DNA of 10,412 bases from Acidobacteriota bacterium. Lineage in GTDB: Bacteria > Acidobacteriota > Polarisedimenticolia > Gp22-AA2. The stretch spans positions 1 through 10,412 of the forward strand of contig JACQNT010000146.1 of the NCBI GenBank assembly GCA_016202915.1. The letters are read 5' to 3'. Positions 5,367 to 10,412 of the stretch are shown in pieces. Below the pieces are notes generated by a model. The model made no database searches and was not told where the DNA came from. It was given only the letters and a program-made list of their open reading frames with translations. Made by a program: the position numbers and the translations under genes. The first letter of the stretch is position 1; the number at the start of each line of letters is the position of its first letter.

Positions 5367-7040
5367 ATGGAGCGACGTCGCCTCGCATTCGCAGCCCCGG
5401 TCGCGTGGGGCCTCGCCGCGGTGGTCGCCCTGGCCGCGGGCGAGCAGGGCGTCCGCACCGACGCCTCCCCTTCCGCGCGCATCCTCCGGCCTTCTGCGGA
5501 TCCAGCGTACCTGCCGGTCCTCTCCGAGGAGAGCCTGGAGCGGCTTCTCCGGCGGTTCGCCGGCGCGGCCTGTGACCCGCGCGCCATCGAGGAGTCCCTG
5601 GCCCGCCGCTACCGCTTCCTCGGGTACGTCCCCTCGATCACCGCCGCGTGCGAGGCGGGCCGGCCCGCCGTCACGGTCCGGGAGAGCAGTCACCGGATCG
5701 ATCTGCTCACCTTCGACCCGGCCGACCTGTCGCGCATCGGGGCTGCTCCCGACCCGGATTTCCGGGAGAAGACCGCCCTCTACCCCGTGCCCGGGGACGC
5801 GCCGCGGGGCGCGCTGCGCCGGCTGCTGCAGACCCGCGAGGGGGATCTTTACAATTTCCAGCGCTACCGCGGCGAGAGCGGGGAGCTGCGTCGGTTTGGT
5901 TACGCCATCGCGTTTGTCCCCGGCCCTCCCTCGCAGGAAGAGTATCCGCGCGGAGCGTACCTCATCCAGAGCCTCACGCCGCCCGCGCCGCCCCGCGGCG
6001 GGAAGCGCCGGACGAACTACATCGGCGGGACCGCATCATACGGCCCGCGCCGCAAGGGGGCCGTCGGCCTCATCTACCAGAAGGACGAGGCCCTGCGCCA
6101 GCTCGACAGGCTCATCATCACCCCGCTCTACAACGCCTCGATCGGCGGCACGCTGGCCTACCAGTCCCCCCTCATGGCCGACCGCGAGGATCCGAAGCGT
6201 CTCTACGATCTCGAAGCCGAGGTCTTCTCCGACTTCATCAACGACCGCCTCCTGGCCGGCATCGAGACCGACCAGAGGCTGTCCGGGGCGGCCGTCGCCA
6301 TCGGTGTCCGTCCCCTGGGCCTGCCGGCGCCGCACGACCTGCGGCTTCAGGTTGGCTTGCGTCACGAGCGCCTCGAGCTGGAGAAGACGATCCCGGGGGA
6401 TCCGGAGGAGAACGTGACGCAGCTGCGGCTCGCGGCCTCCTACGAGTGGCGGCACGCCTACCGACGCCCCAGCCTCACGGCGCGGGTCGCGCCCACCGTC
6501 GATTTCGCCCTGGACGTGGCCGGCGGGGAGCGCACCTTCGTGCGCCCCGGCCTGGACGCCACGCTCCACGGCCGCCACCTCTCCGGGCTCGAGAGCGATC
6601 TGCATCTGTCGGGGGGCGCGCTCGATCGCGGCGTCCCGTCGTTCTATTTGTGGAGCCTCGGCGGAGCGCAAACCGTGCGCGGCTTCCGTCAGGACGCCTT
6701 CCTCGGCCGGCACCTGGCGGCCCTGCAGGCGGAACTGTGGATCCCTTTGGCGCGCCGTCTCCCCGAACGGACGCCGGATCCTGGGGTCCAGGTGTCCGAT
6801 CCCGGAGCGATCCCCCTCGAGCCGAGGGCCGCCCGGATCCTCAAAGGCGCCATCTTCCTCGACGCCGGGTACGTCTCGGGGACGCCCGACGGTCGGAACC
6901 CGGCGATCATGGGGGCCGGGGTGGGGCTGCGCCTGCTCGTCCCGCGCCGGCCGCTCGTGATCCGGATCGACTACGGCTGGGGACTCGGGGACGAGGGCGG
7001 AGATTCGTTCCCCTATCTCACCCTGGTCTACCAGTTCTGA
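5367..7040 (+). CDS. Omp85-superfamily outer-membrane protein with two POTRA-like domains (TpsB/BamA-like)
   Basis: The 557-residue precursor has a signal peptide (MERRRLAFAAPVAWGLAAVV..., cut near residue 24). Two POTRA-like periplasmic regions follow: about 50-118 (SEESLERLLRRF, then DPRAIEESLARRYRFLGYV) and about 120-205 (ALRRLLQTREGDLYNFQRYR). Residues about 217-557 are the barrel. They include the conserved VRGF (437-440) in the 'GGAQTVRGFRQDAFLGRHLA' region, which marks loop L6 of Omp85 proteins, and the chain ends with YLTLVYQF, an OMP terminal aromatic signal. Two POTRAs and this length resemble TpsB (FhaC, ShlB) transporters and the surface-antigen D15 group more than BamA (five POTRAs). 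No TpsA exoprotein lies beside it, so its client is unknown. An upstream in-frame ATG (5310) would put 19 non-signal residues first, so 5367 is preferred. It diverges from a beta-barrel gene and faces the EamA gene. Confidence 0.85.
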   Translation: MERRRLAFAAPVAWGLAAVVALAAGEQGVRTDASPSARILRPSADPAYLPVLSEESLERLLRRFAGAACDPRAIEESLARRYRFLGYVPSITAACEAGRPAVTVRESSHRIDLLTFDPADLSRIGAAPDPDFREKTALYPVPGDAPRGALRRLLQTREGDLYNFQRYRGESGELRRFGYAIAFVPGPPSQEEYPRGAYLIQSLTPPAPPRGGKRRTNYIGGTASYGPRRKGAVGLIYQKDEALRQLDRLIITPLYNASIGGTLAYQSPLMADREDPKRLYDLEAEVFSDFINDRLLAGIETDQRLSGAAVAIGVRPLGLPAPHDLRLQVGLRHERLELEKTIPGDPEENVTQLRLAASYEWRHAYRRPSLTARVAPTVDFALDVAGGERTFVRPGLDATLHGRHLSGLESDLHLSGGALDRGVPSFYLWSLGGAQTVRGFRQDAFLGRHLAALQAELWIPLARRLPERTPDPGVQVSDPGAIPLEPRAARILKGAIFLDAGYVSGTPDGRNPAIMGAGVGLRLLVPRRPLVIRIDYGWGLGDEGGDSFPYLTLVYQF

Positions 7041-7063
7041 GGCGTGGCGCCCGGAGCCGGCCT

Positions 7064-7948
7064 CTACCCCGGGCCCGGGGCGAGGGCCATCCCTCCGAGG
7101 ATCGCGGCGATGCAGGCGGCCTGCCAGCCGCCGATCCTCTCGCCCAGGACGAGGCGGGCGAACAGGACGGTGACGATCGGATAGGCGCCGCTGAGCGGGG
7201 TGGTCAGCGACACCGGCCCATAGCGCGTCGCCACGATGAACCCGATGTCCCCTCCCGCCAGCATGCCCATCGGCAGGAGGGAGCGAAGCCAGCCGCCGCC
7301 GCCTCCTCCACCTGCTCCCCCGGCGTCCCCGCGCCCACGCGCGACGCCGTACACCCCCAGCGTCGCGACCGCCCCGACCAGGCTGTAGATCATGACGACG
7401 ACCTCGTCCGCGCCCGGCAGGCGGTAGGCGGCCTTGAGGAGCGTCGAGGAGCAGCCCCAGAGGACGAGGGCGATGAAGGAGAGCGGAATCCAGCGCCGAT
7501 CGATCTCCCGCGAGCCCGGCGGCGCCGGCGCGTACGACAGGCCGACGCACCCCGCGATGACGAGCGCCACGCCGGCGTACTGGGAGGCGATCAGGGTCTC
7601 TCCCAGGAAGAGCCGGGCGAACACGACCGTCAGGGCCGGGTAGGCGGCGCTCAGGGTCCCCACGATGGCGATCGGGCCGTGAACGATCGCCTGGAAGTAC
7701 AGCAGCCACCCGAGGCCGTCGAGCAGGTAGGCGACGATGCAGGTGAGCGCGAAGTCGCCCGTGCCCGCCGCGAGGAGATCACGCTGGCGGAACAGGACGT
7801 AGTAGGTCGAGTTGAGCAGGATCTTCGCGATGACGAAGTAGAGACAGAAGCGGGCCGGCGGCACTTCTGCGATATATTTCTTGACGAGCCCCTGCCCGAT
7901 ACCGTAGAGAAGCAGGCTCGTCAGGGTCGGGATCAGCCAGACGGCCAT
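7064..7948 (-). CDS. EamA/DMT-superfamily transporter
   Basis: The 294-residue protein is an inner-membrane carrier with two EamA halves and probably ten helices. The duplication is visible in its sequence. 'GPIAIVGTLSAAYPALTVVF' (91-110, ending FARLFLGE at 117) and 'GPVSLTTPLSGAYPIVTVLF' (244-263, ending FARLVLGE at 270) are near copies 153 residues apart. DMT carriers export or import metabolites such as amino acids or nucleotide sugars; the substrate cannot be told. Start ATG 7948 is fixed by GGAGG at 7960-7956, 7 nt upstream; an in-frame upstream ATG (7999) overlaps the likely -10 box. The loop between helices carries an unusual glycine run (residues 210-219). It stands alone between convergent and divergent neighbours, with 23 bp to the Omp85-like gene. 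Confidence 0.88.
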   Translation of the reverse strand: MAVWLIPTLTSLLLYGIGQGLVKKYIAEVPPARFCLYFVIAKILLNSTYYVLFRQRDLLAAGTGDFALTCIVAYLLDGLGWLLYFQAIVHGPIAIVGTLSAAYPALTVVFARLFLGETLIASQYAGVALVIAGCVGLSYAPAPPGSREIDRRWIPLSFIALVLWGCSSTLLKAAYRLPGADEVVVMIYSLVGAVATLGVYGVARGRGDAGGAGGGGGGGWLRSLLPMGMLAGGDIGFIVATRYGPVSLTTPLSGAYPIVTVLFARLVLGERIGGWQAACIAAILGGMALAPGPG

Positions 7949-7997
7949 CGCCCAACCTCCCTCAGGTGGTTCATCATGAGCCCGGAAAGCGGCGCGC

Positions 7998-8027
7998 ATC
8001 GTAGACCACGGCCGCCCCGCGCCGCAA
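7998..8027 (-). promoter_or_regulatory. Weak candidate promoter of the EamA gene
   Basis: On the minus strand TTGCGG (8027-8022) precedes TACGAT (8003-7998) by 18 nt. The -10 box matches four of six positions and the -35 three of six. Transcription would start near 7991, about 43 nt before the ATG. The remaining part of the 162 bp divergent region (7949-8110) is GC-rich and shows no clear promoter for the permease on the other strand. Confidence 0.3.
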
Positions 8028-8110
8028 CGTCGCTGCTCCCTCCCGGGCCCCCGCGCGCCGGGCCGCGCGAAATCGTGTGGCCTCGGTCGCGCTGCGGGGG
8101 GGCCTGATTC

Positions 8111-9457
8111 ATGCCCGCTCCAGGACATCCAGGCGAAGGGGGACGCTTCCGGGCCCGCGCCGGGCTGGTGTCGGTCATCGGGCTCCTCTACGCCTCGGCC
8201 TGCGGCGGGCCCTACGGCACGGAGGGCTTCGTCGCCCGGACCGGGCCCGGGATGATGGTTCTTCTCCTGCTCCTGGCCCCCTGGCTCTGGGGAGTGCCCG
8301 TCGCATTCGCCACCGCCGAGCTCTCCTCCGTCCGGCCGGTTGAAGGGGGCTACTACGCCTGGGCCCGCGAGGTCCTCGGAAAGTTCTGGGGCTTCCAGGC
8401 GGGCGCCTGGAGCCTGATCTCCTCGTTCCTCGACAACGCCCTGTATCCGGTCCTGTTCGCCGAGGCCCTGCGTCACTGGCTGCCCGGGATGACCGGCCTC
8501 GAGCGCTGGCTGGCGGCGGTCGGCTTCATCGCCGCGCTGGCCTATCTCAACTACCGCGGCATCCGCATCGTCGGATCGGCCGCCGTGGCGCTCAACATCT
8601 TTCTGATCGCCCCCCTCGTCTGGATCGTCATCGCCGGGACGCTGCGGGCCCGCCACAACCCCTTTCTCCCGTTCACGGCCCCCGGGACGGACGCCTGGGG
8701 CGGGTTCGGAGCAGGGCTGGCGCTGGCGATCTGGTTCTACTCCGGCTACACCGAGATCAGCACGGCCGCCGAGGAGATCGAACGACCGGCGCGTTCCATC
8801 CCGCTGGCCCTCCTGATCGTCACGCCCCTGGTGGTCCTCAGCTACGCCGCGCCGACCGTCGCCGGCCTCGCCGCGGTGGGTAACTGGCAGGAGTGGGAAT
8901 CGGGGGAGTTCGCCGACATCGGCGCGGCGCTCGGCGGCGCGGTCCTGGGCCAGTGGGCGTTCCTGGCGAGCGTGGCCAGCTTCGCGGTCATCTTCATGAC
9001 CTATCTTCTCTGGTGGTCCCGCCTCGGCTGGGCCCTGGCGGCGGATCGATCACTGCCCCGCTTCCTGGCCCGGCTGCACCCGAGGCACGGCACGCCGCAC
9101 CGCGTCCTCCTGGCCTACGCGGTGGGATACGCGCTCCTGGCGGCGCTCGATTTCGAGGACCTGCTGGTGCTGGACGTGTGGGTGTTCGGGGCCTACGACC
9201 TGCTGCTTCTGGCGACCGTCATCCGGGCGCGCTCGACGATCACGGGCCGGCCGCCCGGCTTCCAGATCCCCGGCGGGCGCGCCGGAGTCTGGATCAACGC
9301 CCTGGTCCCGGCCGTCACCTGGATCGTCGTCCTCCTGGCGACGGCCCGCGATCACCTGATCGCGGGGGCCGCCTTGCTCCTGTCCACCTGCGCTCTCTAC
9401 GCCGTCCAGCGGCACTTCCAGCGGGGCGACACCGGGACTGGCGCCACCGGACGCTGA
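8111..9457 (+). CDS. APC-family permease, polyamine-uptake-like
   Basis: The 448-residue membrane protein has about 12 hydrophobic segments. It shows the APC-family helix-1 unwound motif, here CGGPYGTEG (31-39), followed by GGYYAWAREVLGKFWGFQAG (79-98) and SSFLDNALYPVLF (104-116). The combination of GGPxGxE, the WGFQxG tract and DNALYPVLF is characteristic of the plant and protist polyamine:H+ symporters of the PUT/LAT branch and their bacterial homologues, so import of a polyamine or amino acid is the best inference. The C-terminal half (FYSGYTEISTAAEEIERPAR, TYLLWWSRLGWALAADRSLP, FQIPGG) is typical of APC carriers. The ATG at 8111 has a G7 run (8096-8102) 8 nt upstream as a weak ribosome binding site. 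It is a monocistronic unit; no polyamine-metabolism gene lies nearby. Confidence 0.85.
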   Translation: MPAPGHPGEGGRFRARAGLVSVIGLLYASACGGPYGTEGFVARTGPGMMVLLLLLAPWLWGVPVAFATAELSSVRPVEGGYYAWAREVLGKFWGFQAGAWSLISSFLDNALYPVLFAEALRHWLPGMTGLERWLAAVGFIAALAYLNYRGIRIVGSAAVALNIFLIAPLVWIVIAGTLRARHNPFLPFTAPGTDAWGGFGAGLALAIWFYSGYTEISTAAEEIERPARSIPLALLIVTPLVVLSYAAPTVAGLAAVGNWQEWESGEFADIGAALGGAVLGQWAFLASVASFAVIFMTYLLWWSRLGWALAADRSLPRFLARLHPRHGTPHRVLLAYAVGYALLAALDFEDLLVLDVWVFGAYDLLLLATVIRARSTITGRPPGFQIPGGRAGVWINALVPAVTWIVVLLATARDHLIAGAALLLSTCALYAVQRHFQRGDTGTGATGR

Positions 9458-9503
9458 GCGCACCCGACCGATCTCCTCGCCGACACCCCGGCGCGGGAAT
9501 CTC

Positions 9504-10412
9504 CTATTTCCCCTCGAGAGCCTGAAGCGCCGCGGCGGCCGCCTGCAGGAGAGGCTCCGCGGACAGGGGGGCGCCCACCGCCTGGCGCATCCAGGCGTCC
9601 GGGGTGAGCGAGCCGATCCTGGAGACGCGCTCGAACTCGGGTCCCAGGGTCCCCTGCTTCTTGAAATGCAGCTCGACCTGGAAGGCGATCACGTGCCCCA
9701 GAGGGTAGTCGGGCGTGTACATGCCGCCGTTCACCATGTGGGAGTAGATCGCCAGGAGCGGCACGTCCCTGGCGCCGGTCAGGGAGGCGTAGTAGCGGCC
9801 CCAGACGTCCCGGGCGATCCCGACGACCGCCTCCCGGAACTGCGCCGCCGTGGAGCCCGGGTGATCGTAAAGCCACCGCCAGGCGGCCATGTCCACCAGG
9901 CCCACCCCGGCGATCTCGCGCGTCGCCCAGAACTCCTCCAGGGTCTTCAAGTTTTCCGCCGCCGGGTCGCCGTCCGCCAGGCCGAGAAGTTGCAGGTCGC
10001 GGGCCTGGAAGACGAACGCCAGGGCCTCGGTGAAGGCGTTGTTGGGCACCCCCTGGAGGAGCGTGTGGTCGATGGTGGTCATGGAGAACACCTGCTCGAC
10101 GTTGTGCCCCATCTCGTGCACGGCGATGTTGTACCCCTTGTAGTCCATGCCGTTCGTCCCGACGCGGGTGCGCAGGTGCGCCCTGTCGTCCCGGCGCGCC
10201 GCCCCCAGCGCGTGCCCGGCGCCCCGCGACGGCTCAACCTCGATGTGATCGGCCAGGAAGCGGGCCTTCTCCTTCGGGAAGCCGAGGGCCTCGAACATCC
10301 TCGGCATGTCGGCGGCATACGCCCGGGCCGACGGATACCGCTTCCGCGTCATGGCGTCCAGCTCGGCCTCTTCGTAGCGGCCGCGCGGCTTGAAGCCGGC
10401 GTACCAGATGTC
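9504..10412 (-). CDS. Zinc metallopeptidase with HEXXH motif, C-terminal part
   Basis: The gene runs in from the right edge; 302 residues are visible and the start is missing. The frame stays open to the edge (DIWYAGFKPRGRYEEAELD...), so the internal ATG at 10352 is not the start. The catalytic site is HEMGH (visible residues 99-103, bases 10118-10104), with Glu129 in FTEALAF 26 residues after the second His, the arrangement of clan MA gluzincins (M2, M3, M32 families). The tail has AAWRWLYDHP, YYASL, a YSHMVNGGMYTPDYPLGH segment and TPDAWMRQAVG. The conserved YPLGH and late 'PDAWMRQAVG' patterns recall M2/M3-type oligopeptidases, but I cannot assign the family. With the N-terminus missing, secretion cannot be judged. 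Its stop is 46 bp from the end of the convergent permease. Confidence 0.8.
   Translation of the reverse strand, partial: DIWYAGFKPRGRYEEAELDAMTRKRYPSARAYAADMPRMFEALGFPKEKARFLADHIEVEPSRGAGHALGAARRDDRAHLRTRVGTNGMDYKGYNIAVHEMGHNVEQVFSMTTIDHTLLQGVPNNAFTEALAFVFQARDLQLLGLADGDPAAENLKTLEEFWATREIAGVGLVDMAAWRWLYDHPGSTAAQFREAVVGIARDVWGRYYASLTGARDVPLLAIYSHMVNGGMYTPDYPLGHVIAFQVELHFKKQGTLGPEFERVSRIGSLTPDAWMRQAVGAPLSAEPLLQAAAAALQALEGK

Noticed and set aside
7067..7080. 14 bp palindrome CCCCGGGCCCGGGG as a terminator between the Omp85-like and EamA genes
   Set aside because: It lies inside the last codons of the EamA gene and is not followed by a T tract on either strand.
6036..7709. 557-codon minus-strand open frame
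   Set aside because: It is antisense to the Omp85-like gene and out of frame with EamA, with no motif and no ribosome binding site.
5648..8107. 819-codon plus-strand open frame
   Set aside because: It overlaps the Omp85-like gene in another frame and crosses the opposite-strand EamA gene. The translation is Arg/Pro-rich with no domain, so it is a frame shadow.
7949..8656. Upstream extension of the EamA frame
   Set aside because: The frame stays open antisense to the permease gene, but the residues are low-complexity and the protein-like sequence begins only at the ATG at 7948, which has a GGAGG 7 nt upstream.
9478..9493. Hairpin CGCCG-N6-CGGCG between the permease and the peptidase as a terminator
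   Set aside because: The stem is only 5 bp and no T run follows, so intrinsic termination is not supported.

Overview
The window is a uniformly GC-rich stretch (roughly 70% G+C by eye). It is densely packed with ordinary single-copy genes and shows no transposase, phage gene, CRISPR array, tRNA or rRNA. Three envelope genes (a lipoprotein, a small beta-barrel and an Omp85-type barrel) show a diderm bacterium. Strong GGAGG ribosome binding sites precede many starts. The gene set (DUF4388, DUF2203, YjbQ, a LOG-family protein, a solitary two-POTRA barrel) fits an Acidobacteriota-like or deltaproteobacterial-type lineage, probably environmental, but the sequence does not settle the phylum.

Layout, left to right. 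A lipoprotein gene is cut by the left edge (minus, start at 223). It is separated by 341 bp of non-coding DNA from a divergent DUF4388 gene (565-1311, plus). The 3' end of the DUF4388 gene overlaps by 78 bp the 3' end of a convergent RlmD-type 23S rRNA m5U methyltransferase (1234-2703, minus). A divergent LOG/TIGR00730 gene follows (2832-3581, plus) with a recognisable sigma70-like promoter. A minus-strand group comes next, read from right to left: a small outer-membrane beta-barrel protein (4561-5190), yjbQ coupled to it by 1 nt (4140-4559), and a DUF2203 gene with its own predicted promoter (3598-4041). A shared 176 bp regulatory region leads divergently into a two-POTRA Omp85/TpsB-like protein (5367-7040, plus). 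Convergent with that is a 10-TM EamA/DMT transporter (7064-7948, minus). A divergent APC permease resembling polyamine uptake transporters follows (8111-9457, plus). The window ends in a zinc metallopeptidase cut by the right edge (9504-10412, minus).

The genes do not form one pathway. Strand changes are frequent and most transcription units hold one gene; the only clear operon is the beta-barrel gene with yjbQ. Several promoters of TTGAxx-N17-TAGAAT type can be read directly. The items most worth a second look are the codon-aligned antisense overlap of two 3' ends, the solitary Omp85/TpsB-like barrel without a visible partner and with a possibly leaderless start, the polyamine-transporter-like permease, and the unplaced HEMGH peptidase. 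I found no convincing evidence of a previously undescribed multi-gene system here.
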